From: Limnanthes douglasii subsp. nivea
Taxonomy: Eukaryota > Streptophyta > Magnoliopsida > Brassicales > Limnanthaceae
Assembly (NCBI GenBank): GCA_036936605.1
Contig: JAUPFV010000001.1
Coordinates: forward strand, 172,936,386-173,000,385
Reading direction: 5' to 3'
DNA: 64,000 bases
The notes below the pieces were generated by a model. The model was not told where the DNA came from, ran no database searches, and worked only from the letters and a program-made list of their open reading frames with translations. This document shows positions 10,700-20,419 of this stretch, one piece after another (position 1 is the stretch's first letter; each line of letters starts with the position of its first letter). The translations under genes were made by a program, and so were the position numbers.

Positions 10700-13024
10700 A
10701 TGATTAAATACATTAGTTGGAATGCACGTGGGGTTAATAATAATCCTACAATAGCTAGGCTTAAGTTTATAGTTAAGAAAGAAAATGTAAAAGTAGTAAC
10801 TATCCAGGAACCTATGGCAAGAATTGATAAGTTAGAACTGATAGCAAGACAAATTGGTTTTGAAAATTATGCTGCTAATACATCTAACAAAATATGGTTA
10901 TTCTGGCCTAATGATGTTAGTATTTCAGTTATTGATGACCAGGATCAGTTTATACATGTTAAGATTAATCATGCATCTTTAGATTGCTATTTTACATCTG
11001 TATATGCAAAAAATTTGAAAGTACAGCGAAGGTTGCTATGGAGTCAGCTCAACAACATTACCTGTGACATGCCTTGGATATTAGCTGGAGATTTTAACAC
11101 TACGAGAAGTCCTGATGATCAGCTACACTGCTTGAATTATGATGGGGCCAGTGCTGAGGACTTCAATGAGTTTATACAACACTGTGACTTGGAGGTACCT
11201 GCTTACATTGGATCACGTTATACATGGAGCAACAACAACAACTGGAAGAGGTTAGACTGGGTACTGCACAATCAAAATATGCTTAACAACTTAAGCATAC
11301 AGGTTTGTCACATGGTCAGAACTTGTTCTGACCATGCACCTCTACTAATTACTATTACTAAAGTTTCTAACATGATATCAAATAAAAAGAAGGGCTCATT
11401 TAAATTTCTCAATGCATGGGTAAATCACCCTGACTTCATGTCTAGTGTAAGTCAAAACTGGTCTATACACTGTAATGGTAAGGATAGTACCATTTTTTGG
11501 TATAAGTTGAAAAGACTGAAAAAGTACTTAAAAGGTTGGAATTTTACAGTATTTGGAAACATTTTTAATAGAGTCAAAGCTGCTATTGTTGAAGTTGAAA
11601 ACTGTGAAATTGTTCATCAAGCTAATAATGATATTCTTTCTAAATCAGATTTGTCTAAAGCCAATAGCATTCTCATTCTTGCTTTGAAAGATGAGGAATG
11701 TTATTGGAAACAGAAATGTTTTAACTCATGGTTAAGTGATAGTGATGGGAACACTAAACTCTATCATAGTTATGTAAATAAAAAGAGAAAGAAAAACTTT
11801 ATAGCAGGAATAAAAGACAATGAAGTTTGGCTTACTGATCAAAATGACATTGCTGCTTCTGCTGTGACTCATTTCAAAACGATCCTCTCAAATGAACCTG
11901 ATAATAGTAATAATGTTAGTGATCAAGAATCTATATTAAATAATATCCCAAAAATTGTTAAAAACAGTGATAATGCTGAGATTACTAAGCTTATATCTAT
12001 TGAAGAAGTTAGAGCTATCATATATGACATGAAGAAAGACAGTGCACCAGGAACAGATGGTTTTAACACTTTCTTCCTAAAGCATTGTTGGGAAATAATA
12101 AAGTATGATCTTTGTAAAGCTTTAAATGCTTACATTTCTGGTGGAATTATCCCAAAGGGAGTGTTTGCAACTGGGATAGTGCTGGTTCCCAAAATGGCAA
12201 ACCCCATCACTTGGAATAATTACAGACCTTTGAGCATGTGCACCATCATGAATAGACTAATCTCTGCCCTCATTAATAGGAGAATTTCTTGCATTCTCCC
12301 TAGAATAGTATCTAGAGGGCAGAGTGCATTTGTTAAAAACAGACTAATACATGAGAATATTTTAGTTATAAAAGAAATGCTACATAACATAAGCAGGAAG
12401 CCTTCTAAAGGCAATATCATATTGCAACTAGACATGACAAAGGCGTTTGACAGATTGTCACACACCTTTGTCATAAAAACACTAAAATGCTTTGGTTTTT
12501 CTGAAGGCATTGTATCTTTGATTTATAAATTGATTTCTAATGTAATGCTTTCTGTTCTAATTAATGGGACATGCTCAGGGTATTTTCCACAGAAAACAGG
12601 CTTAAGACAAGTAGATCCTTTATCTTCTTGTCTATTTATTCTGGCAGAAGAAGCCCTTTTGAGGGGTCTGGAAAATCTATATGCTTCAAATAACTCAATG
12701 CAATTTTATATTAAATCAGGATATATCTTACCTTCTCTAGCCTTTGCAGATGATGTAGTGGTATTCACTAACAGCTCTCCAATGTCAATCAAAAGCTTGA
12801 GTAACCTGCTCACTAAATATCAACAAGAGTCTGGACAGATGATAAACATAGACAAGACAAAAGTAATTACCTCAAAAAACTGCTCCAGGGCAAATGCTGC
12901 AAGGATTCATGCAACTATGGGATTCAAGACAGAACAGGCACCTTTCTGCTATCTGGGGATTACAATTGCTGCAAATAACAAAGGAAAGCATTACTATCCA
13001 CTCTTATCTAAGATTCTGATATAA
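10700..13024 (+). pseudogene. LINE ORF2, endonuclease and reverse transcriptase part
   Basis: The ATG at 10700 overlaps the ancestral ORF1 stop; an in-frame ATG at 10688 also exists. The first about 230 residues are an APE-type endonuclease: SWNARG, TIQEP, AGDFNT and the SDH signature in CSDHAPL are all present. RT follows with DMTKAFDRL and the catalytic FADD (nt about 12743-12754). The conserved glycine in the GLRQGDPLSP block has become valine (RQVDPLSS), which would probably damage activity. TAA at 13022-13024 is a nonsense codon, because the same frame continues at once with recognisable LINE sequence. Confidence 0.93.
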
Positions 13025-13345
13025 ATAAATGAATGGGATTTAAAGAACTTGTCTTATAGTGGCAGATTGTCACTTATAAGACATGTTCTTTATCCCATAA
13101 TCTTTTTCTGGATGCAAAACAGTAGGATACCAAATAATATCCTGAACAAGATTGAACTTCACTTTAATAAATTTCTTTGGAGGTCAAAGGTAAATGAGAA
13201 GGCAATCCACTGGACTGCTTGGAAAAACATCTGTAAGCCATTTGGGGAGAGTGGTTTAAACATTAAACTACTGTCTGATATGCAGCTTTCATTTGCCTAC
13301 AAACTATGGTACTGTTTTAGGAAAAGGCAACTCGCTTTGGTCTGA
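13025..13345 (+). pseudogene. LINE ORF2, segment after RT (same frame, past a nonsense codon)
   Basis: It continues in the same frame as the preceding part. It has the LSYSGRLSLIRHVLYPIIFFW and LWRSKVNEKAIHWTAWKNIC blocks that follow the RT fingers and palm in plant L1 ORF2. It ends at a stop at 13343-13345, after a frameshift at about 13320. Confidence 0.88.
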
Positions 13346-13943
13346 GCTACTCTCTAAAATATACTGTGTTGAGAGACATCCTCTCAATGCTAAATGTGGA
13401 GTCAATGACTCCATTGTGTGAAAGAGCTTATGCTCTGTAAGGGAGAGGGCAGAGCAATTTATTCAGTGGAATGTGGGCTGTGGGAATGTTGACTTCTGGA
13501 GAGATTCATGGCATATGTTGCCTCCTATAATCTCTGCCCAAAACTTGTGGTACTTACCAGTTAAAGTTAAAACATTCTGGGTAAATGATACATGGGACTT
13601 CAGTCTGTTATCATCTCTGTCTTATGAAAGACAGCAACACATTAAGAGTGTCAAAATCACTCATGATAAGGAGGATATCATAGAATGGAGTTTATCTAAA
13701 GACAAAAAATTTTGTACAAAAAACACTTGGGAAAACATCAGGAGTAAAACTAATAGTCTGTTCTTTTTTAAAAGACTTTGGCATAGCTATATACCTACTA
13801 AATTTTCGTTCTTTAGCTGGAGAATTCTAAAGAACTTTCTACCTATTGACAGTATTCTCTCAAAGAAACATTTTATTATAGTTTCAAAGTGCCAGTTTTG
13901 CTGCAATTGTGAAGACTTAACTCACCTCTTCATCAATTGTAGC
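13320..13943 (+). pseudogene. LINE ORF2, zinc-binding RT domain (zf-RVT), one stop, split by hAT
   Basis: Shifted by one relative to the previous part. It has an in-frame TGA at about 13419, then an open frame. The zf-RVT domain lies at about 13720-13943 (LWHSYIPTKFSFFSWRIL, then CQFCCNCEDLTHLFINC). The frame reaches the hAT insertion exactly at a codon end, and the apparent stop after 13943 is the first codon of the hAT end. The sequence resumes in the same frame at 15342. Confidence 0.9.
13936..13943 (+). repeat. hAT target-site duplication, left copy
   Basis: ATTGTAGC immediately before the hAT end; the same eight bases recur at 15334-15341. An 8-bp duplication is diagnostic of the hAT superfamily. 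Confidence 0.93.
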
Positions 13944-13964
13944 TAGGGCTATTAATGGTTCCAA

Positions 13965-14145
13965 GAAACCGAGAACCGGACCGGAACCGAACCGGTAAGA
14001 ACCGGACCGAGAACCGGACCGAACCTTAGCGGTCCGGTTCACGGTTCCATTTTAAAAACCGAAACCGATAAAGAACCGAAACGATAAAATCGGTAAGGAA
14101 CCGAACCGATAAACCGGTAAGAAACCGAAACGGTAAAATCTATAG
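13965..14145. repeat. Left subterminal repeat array of the hAT
   Basis: Many short variants of GAACCGGACCGAACC and AACCGATAAA in one direction; the right end carries the inverse arrangement. These are the likely transposase-binding repeats. Confidence 0.8.
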
Positions 14146-14578
14146 TAATCCGGAATATATACATGTTACTTATCATACATCCTAAAAAAGAAAACAATTT
14201 TAATACGAACATTCTCTTCAATAATACCTAGATCTCTGTCATGAGACATGGACTCGATACAAAAATAATGAGGAAGAAAGAAGTATATGGCTAGTAATGC
14301 AACAATTCAAAGATCAGTTTCTTCTCCAGCTCCTCGGCTGCGCGGATCTATCCAGTACACCAGGCTTATAAACCATAACGAACCAAGGATTCGTAGCCCA
14401 TTATAAGTCTCAGTAACCCCTCTGTTTCATCTCCATTAGATCTCACTCTGTTTATGTAAAAAAAAGGCACACACAAACCAAACGCTCACGAGGGTTACTG
14501 AACTAGCAACCCCTGGGTTCCTATACATTGACCAAATGGGGCTAACTTGGTCCTGTTTATTTATACATTCACACACAA

Positions 14579-15007
14579 TTACGAACAAATAAATATATTT
14601 TGGGCACCATGTAACTCTGTCTTTAATTCAATTGTCATGCTATTTACCCCAGAAAGAGAATCAAGAACACCATAATGAAGCAAAAACCTTGAGAGCCAAG
14701 AATACAGAAAACATAGAGGCAGACCGAAAATGAGGATATAGAAGAGCGGGTGGAGCATGAAATCAGCTATGGCGCCGGAGAAGAAAGGGAGGAGGTCGAA
14801 TAAAGAAGTAATGTCGGGATTGAAAAAAGCGCTGATGGTATAGATGAGCGTGTGGTGGGGACTGAATCTGCCGTGGGTTACGGTTGCAAGAGCCATGCCA
14901 GAGGCCAATGCGTACATCAGGTGGGACCTGGACCTGGCATTATCGGAGGAGTTTGGTTGATGAGTATGCTCAAACGGTTTGTTGGTTAGTGTCCCACATC
15001 GGTACAC
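14579..15007 (-). pseudogene. Captured host-gene fragment inside the hAT (multi-pass membrane protein exon)
   Basis: A 142-codon minus-strand frame with clean, non-repetitive coding character. It includes SRSHLMYALASGMALATVTHG, a P-D pair in NPDITSLFD, and a strongly hydrophobic stretch (HPLFYILIFGLPLCFLYSW). To my memory this resembles the N-terminal half of a conserved plant multi-pass protein of unknown function. The match ends at LLDSLSGV, where the DNA reads GGGTAAATAG, a possible intron donor; what follows looks non-coding. That would mean the hAT took genomic DNA with an exon and the start of an intron. No start codon context of the parent gene is evident, and function is unlikely. Confidence 0.6.
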
Positions 15008-15162
15008 TTCAAAGATGAAGTATATGACGACTTCTATATAACAGACTCAACCATGAGTTTTTAGTCTAAAGTATTGGTTGGAAGCCCAAAGGCCATTAAA
15101 GCCTACACAGGCTACACTATAAAAACAGTTTAAATTTTAATTTAAGATAAGTTTGTAGTTAT

Positions 15163-15320
15163 CGGTTCGGTTGATTGGATCGGACCGAACCGAACCGATT
15201 CTTATCGGTTCCGGTTCGGTTCTATTTATTGAAACCGAAAGTTTATCGGTCCGGTTCGGTCATAATCGATAACGTTATCGGTCCGGTTCGGTTTTATCGA
15301 AACCCGGACCAAACCGGACC
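15163..15320. repeat. Right subterminal repeat array of the hAT
   Basis: Inverse counterpart of the left array, dense in CGGTCCGGTTCGG variants and ending about 13 bases before the terminal repeat. Confidence 0.8.
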
Positions 15321-15333
15321 GATAACAGCCCTA

Positions 15334-15341
15334 ATTGTAGC
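15334..15341 (+). repeat. hAT target-site duplication, right copy
   Basis: ATTGTAGC directly after the terminal repeat, matching 13936-13943. Confidence 0.93.
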
Positions 15342-16172
15342 TATGCCTGGCACTTATGGAACTACTATGGTGTTTTGTTTAAAATCCCAGTAAGGAGGCA
15401 TATGAGTATCAGACACATGTTCTTGGTGTGGTTTAAATCGACTTACAATAAGTTTCATGTTACCCACATTGTCCCACAACTGATAGTTTGGACAATATGG
15501 CGTAACAGAAACAATTGTAAGTTCGATAAGGCTTCTGATAGTTTCAGTAGTGCTGTGAATAGAATTAACAGACTCATACTATGCATTGACTCGAAACTTA
15601 GAACTAAGCATTGGTTTAATGTTGAAGATGCAGGATTAAATCTTGGTGCACTATCTATTTGCAAAAGGAAGGTGGCTTACCGGATTTGGAGAGCTCCAGT
15701 TCAGGGCAGATTGAAAATCAATGCTGATGGGGCTTGTGACTTTACTGGTGAAGCTTCAGGTGGACTCATCGTTCGTGATCACATGGGAAGTTGTATAGAA
15801 GGTGCTGGATTCGTCTTTGGCAAGCTCAGTCCGATTCAAGCTGAAAGGCGTGCTCTGATGGAAGCACTATTGCTATGCCATAAGAAGGGTTGGAGACATG
15901 TCGATATCGAGATCGATTGTCTGTCCCTGGTTGCCAACATATCGTCTGGAGGCTCGTCTCACTGCAAAGGGATTGAGCTGTGTAGAGCGCTGCTCCTCCC
16001 TTCCATGAAGCTCAGCCATGTCTCCAGATCGGAAAACACGGCGGCGGATTGGGTTTCAAAGTATTCCCTAGTGGTGAGAAAGAATTGGAGTTTTAGTCAC
16101 GAAATCCCTAATTCTCTTCTAGCTATTTTGGTGCTTGAAAGCATGGGTGTAGGATACATAGATCCTGGCTAG
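15342..16172 (+). pseudogene. LINE ORF2 C-terminus with RNase H domain
   Basis: It resumes LINE ORF2 in the frame left at 13943 (INCS then YAWHLW). The last about 150 residues are a plant RNase H of the RVT_3 type. The acidic residues are all visible: D in INADGAC, E in IQAERRALMEA, D in EIDCLSL and D in ENTAADWVS. A C-terminal RNase H is typical of one group of plant L1 elements. The stop is at 16170-16172, followed by a 3' UTR and A-rich tail. Confidence 0.92.
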
Positions 16173-16447
16173 GGTTATGATGGATCTACGGTGTTGTTTG
16201 GTTTCGAAAGAGAAAGAGAGAAGGCAGCTAGGTTTCAGATGGAACTTAGGGTTTCCAAATTAGGGTCTTACTGTTTCAATTGGGCATTAGGGTTTGTTTG
16301 ACCTGTATGTCTCAAAGCCTTTCTTTGGGCCTTTTTGACTTGTTAAAGACCTGCTCTAGTTGGGGGCCTTCTATATACTGGTTATTTTTATATTAATTCA
16401 ATATACCTTTTATTTAAAAAAAAATAAAAAAAAATTAAGAATAATAT

Positions 16448-17174
16448 GATATCTAGAATATGATAATAAGTTTAACCAAAGTATATATATAATTTTTTTT
16501 ATAATTTTCTAAATAAGAGATCCAAAGATTTCGAAACGAAAATAAAATATGATGCAGTATATCATAAACGTGAAATATAACTAAAACCAACCTCTTATTG
16601 TAAGATTCACGGATCTTTAAATCCTTAACCTATGGTCCTATGGATATAATTTACGAGCCTATAACACGTTAATTTCATCATACTTCAGTCAGTACAAATA
16701 TAGGTGGGCTACATCAATTCAGAATTAGGATGCACCCAACCGGGTTAAATATAGCGATTGCCAATCGAGCCTATTTTCTGGTAAACAGTGTACTAGACCA
16801 CACGGTAAAACAGCCAGAAAATTAACACGTGAAACAGTTTGGCGGGTGAAATAACTATATGCTCGACAGGTAATCGACCTCACTGACACTATCTCCCTTG
16901 TTCTGTTCCTTCATGGAATACACAGATCTTTCTATATTCTCTTACCCATCCCCAAAAGAACCAGACACAAACAAGCAAAATTCCAATTGAAGTAGCATAC
17001 ACCATCTTCAGTTCTAGAGAGAGTGAGAGGCAAACAAATCAAACATTGAATTTGCTTTACCCAAAAAAGACCCACCCTTTGAACTCGGTAAAGTGAAAAA
17101 GAATGAAAAAAAACCCATGTATGAGAATGAGAAAGAAAGAAGGAACTAGTCTTTTCAAAAAAAATTAAAAAAAA
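16448..17174. other. Upstream region of the USO1-like gene
   Basis: AT-rich DNA between the LINE tail and the first coding exon. It probably contains the promoter and 5' UTR of the following gene, including a purine-rich leader from about 17000. I do not see a convincing TATA box. No ORF is supported. Confidence 0.5.
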
Positions 17175-20014
17175 ATGTTGACAATGATGAGGGAAGGAGA
17201 AAGTAAGAGAGAGAATGCAGAAAAGGAGGAAACTTTGGTAGCAAAGTTAAGAAGAGGTGTACTGGTCGGAAAAAAAGTGGGTCCTTCTACTCCTACTGCG
17301 CATCTTATCATCATCCCTCCCCAAGACAACACCTCTGTTGTTTCTGCAAGGCAACTAGCTGCCACACTCTGGGAATTTCACCACTACACCGCCGCCGCCG
17401 CCAACAAAAACCTCCCCTTTGCTAAAATGCACCGGGGTCCTCACAGTAACAAGGGTCCAAGACCGGCCCGGCGACATCACCACTATGAACAGAAAAACCC
17501 TGTGTCTAAAGAAAAGGCTCTTGAGCTCTCTCAATTTCTTCCCGATGCTTCTTGCCCTAGCTCCCCTGATCATCAGGTATGTATATTTATGGGTTTCTAT
17601 TTTTTTAAAGTTTTTCTTTTAATGTTTAAACGTTGATTAGGGTTAGGGTTTTTTTTTTTTCTGTAATTTTTGTGTGTGTTGTTGTTTGAGACTAACTTCT
17701 GATGCTGAAATGACTAAGTTATGCTGAAAGTAAAGGACTAACTTCTAAATACTCAACTGGTATATATAAATGCATTTATTGAAATTTAAGGCAATCTTTA
17801 AATTTAGAATTGGGAAGGTAACTAGTGGCATGCGGCTCTATTTAAATTTGGTGTATGTTTTTTTTGGATACACAAGTTTCACCAATTTTCTTATCAGACA
17901 CAGAGATTGTAATAGTAGTCTATCTCAACTTGCAACTTGTTGAAGATTCACGATTTTTCGTTATGTATGTTTATAGACTACACTGGGTAATGGAATAAAC
18001 TGTACAGCTTCGTCTGTTTCTGGCCACGAGTTCTTCATAGTCGATTCTTATTCTGTTTGTAATGATGCCACAACACAACCAACTAAGTTTGAAGCTTGAA
18101 TGGGAAGTTTGGTCTCATATCTGGTGGAGTTTAGATTAGTAGCAATAGACAAATAATTAGAAATAAAGACCTGAGCTGCCATGCTTGTTTGAAGGTTTCT
18201 GAGACTTTCGGAAACGGCTTCTTGTGTTAGTCTCTTCTACTTCAATTTTTCCTGTGTCTTTTTATTACAGCCAGATAGTGCATGCAGTTTGAGCAGACAT
18301 ATCGCACAATCACTGATGCAACATCACCGATCAATTGAAACAAGTAACCGTGCTTTGCAACCCGTTTCACCTGCAAGTTATGGTAGTTCCTTGGAGGTAA
18401 TCCATTTTTGTATACATTTTCCAGTATCAAGATATGATGTGAAAATAACTTTCTAAAGTATAATTAGTTCTTGCCTAAGATAGTAATTCAATAAAATCTA
18501 CTCATTATCGTCCGACAGTATTAGTTATGTTCAAAATGTTTTGTTGCCTCTGAATTTCAATGGATTTATTGTACAATCACTGTATCATTATACTCTCTTT
18601 TGGATTATGTTTGCAGGTGGCACCGTATAATCCAGCTGTAACTCCAAGTAGTTCGTTAGAATTCCGGGGAAAAAATGGCGACTCAAATTATAACCTGAAA
18701 ACATCTACTCAACTTCTGAAAGTATTGAATCGTATTTGGAGTCTGGAAGAGCAGCATGCATCTAATATCGCGTTCACTAAGGCGCTGAAAACAGAGCTAA
18801 CCCATGCCCGTATCAAAATCAAACAACTTCTTCAAGACCGGCAAACCGATAGACTTGAAGTAGAAGATTTGATGAAACAGATCACAGAAGACAAAGTAGT
18901 TAGAAAAAGCAAAGAGCATGACCGTATTAATGCGGCTATCAAATCCGCGAGGGAAGAGCTAGAAGGCGAGAGGAAGTTACGGAAACGGTCAGAAAGCTTG
19001 CACAGGAAGTTAGCACGGGACCTCTCTGAATCAAAATCGACACTTTCAAATGCTTTGGAAGAGCTGGAGCGGGAGAGGAAAGCTAGGAAATTGTTGGAGA
19101 ACCTTTGTGATGAGTTTGCTAAAGAGATAAAAGTGTACGAAGCAGAAGTTCATGCTTTGAGTAAAAATATGGATAAGAAAGGGGTGAATAACGATCGCTT
19201 GATTCTCCATATAGCCGAATCATGGCTCGACGAAAGAATGCAAATAAAGCTTGAAAAAGGCGAGTCCGGTGCTAGAAACCACTCAATAGTAGAAAGTTTA
19301 GGTTTTGATTTAGAAAATTTCTTGCGATCCAAGCCAAGAGAAACTAATAAGAGCGATAATTATGTATTACGAAAGAATCGCCGTAATTCCCTCGAGTCTG
19401 TCCCACATAACGATGCAGTCAGCGCACCACAAGACATGGGCGATGATGAAGATTCAGCTGGCAGTGATTCAAATTGCTTTGAGCTCAAGAAACCAAGTAA
19501 TAGTGATTTACAGTCTCATGGAGACGAAACTGTCAAACCTAATAATACTGCAAATCAAGAACTTTCGTCTAGTGAGCATGAAGGCACGAGCATGCAAGTG
19601 AAGTTTGAAGAACAGATGGCTTGGGCAATGTCTAGTAACAAACATAAGAAACCTCAAGAGGTGGAAAAGGATGTTGCTGCAGGTGAAATAAACATTTCGA
19701 GATTTGGAAGTCACGAAAGTAAAAATAGTAAAGTGGCTGGGATTCAAGTTGCGAATTCAAACCATGTAATGGAAAACATAATAAGAAATCATTTACCAAA
19801 GGACAACAGAAACGGCGAGTCTTCTTGCAGCAGGAACCCAGCTAGTCCTGTACGACTGTGGATGCCAAAAGTTATGACCCCGGATCTTGATGGATCTGAT
19901 TTATCTAACAAGTTTGGTTCGGGATTGAAGGAGCATACATTGAAGGCCAAACTTGCTGAAGCTAGAACAAAAGGGATCCGCACGCGATTAAAGCTTTTCA
20001 AAGGCGCCTCTTAA
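17175..20014 (+). CDS. USO1-like coiled-coil protein (Arabidopsis At5g41620-type), three exons
   Basis: The CDS joins 17175-17576, 18271-18396 and 18617-20014, all phase 0 with GT-AG borders, giving 641 residues. A second ATG at 17187 could equally be the start. Exon 1 has the conserved GVLVGKK block and SARQLAATLWEF. Exon 3 begins a long coiled coil at about residue 210. It includes DRLEVEDLMKQITEDK, two related heptad stretches (ERKLRKRSESLHRKLARDL and ERKARKLLENLCDEFAKEI) and DERMQIKLE. The tail is hydrophilic and ends in a basic motif (TKGIRTRLKLFKG). This is the plant family annotated 'intracellular protein transport protein USO1-like'. The name reflects coiled-coil similarity only; the cellular role is not established. 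All frames are intact, so the gene is likely functional. Confidence 0.92.
17637..17651 (+). promoter_or_regulatory. Telo-box-like repeat at the start of intron 1
   Basis: TTAGGGTTAGGGTTT lies about 60 bases into intron 1. Telo-boxes near 5' ends are common in plant genes of growing tissue; its effect here is inference. Confidence 0.45.
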
Positions 20015-20301
20015 TATAAGAAGAAGATATTAAGCTCTATAAAAATCTTGATACTTGCATGTTCATGGAAAACTTTTGGGTTTTGTAAATGAGTGTAATA
20101 TAACATGATTATATAGTTTGAAATTACATTGAGTGCTGTTCTTTTTGTAGTATACTTTTAAGAACTAAGCAATGTGTATCATCTGAGATCATTGTTTTTT
20201 TAGACATGTTTGATTCCGGCTTAAATCTATATACCTTTAATGAAAAAACATGTTCTGTCTGTCTATTTCTTGTAGTACTTGATGTTACCCGATTTTTTGT
20301 A

Positions 20302-20310
20302 TATATAAAT
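20302..20310 (+). promoter_or_regulatory. Probable TATA box of the glyoxalase-fold gene
   Basis: TATATAAAT about 110 bases upstream of the ATG at 20420. That is suitable spacing for a short 5' UTR. Confidence 0.55.
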
Positions 20311-20419
20311 GAAAAAGGTGAGACATTGAAGAATCTAATAAAATCCGCGAGTTAGAAGGAAACATTGGATATTTTTAAAGCATCAAACACAGAATTTTGA
20401 AGAGAAGACAAAGGAGGAT

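Larger units (their letters stand above)
13944..15333. mobile_element. Non-autonomous hAT element (1390 bp) with subterminal GAACCGGACCG arrays
   Basis: The ends are TAGGGCTATTA and, on the other strand, TAGGGCTGTTA, an 11-bp terminal inverted repeat with one mismatch. It is flanked by the 8-bp duplication ATTGTAGC. Both subterminal zones (about 13965-14145 and 15163-15320) are crowded with variants of AACCGGACCGAACCG in opposite orientation, as expected for hAT transposase binding sites. No transposase is present. The interior holds an apparent host gene fragment on the minus strand (14579-15007). Removal of the element plus one duplication copy leaves the LINE frame intact. Confidence 0.92.
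9259..16447 (+). mobile_element. Full-length L1-type LINE with 16-bp target-site duplication, interrupted by a hAT
   Basis: The body runs from 9275 to about 16431 and ends in an A-rich tail (from 16416). Both flanks carry the same 16 bases (AAATTAAGAATAATAT at 9259-9274 and 16432-16447), although its first As could belong to the tail. The order is a 150-bp 5' UTR, ORF1 (DUF4283 plus zinc knuckle), then ORF2 (endonuclease, RT, zinc-binding domain, RNase H). Without the 1390-bp hAT insertion and one copy of its 8-bp duplication, the element is about 5.76 kb, the usual size of plant L1 elements. ORF1 has one stop; ORF2 has two stops and one frameshift, so the copy is dead. Confidence 0.95.

Noticed and set aside
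14980..15005. GTGTCCCACATCGGT inside the hAT, a word common in small plant LTR/TRIM elements
   Set aside because: Only about 15 bases match the remembered motif, with no ends or duplications, so I cannot call a separate element.
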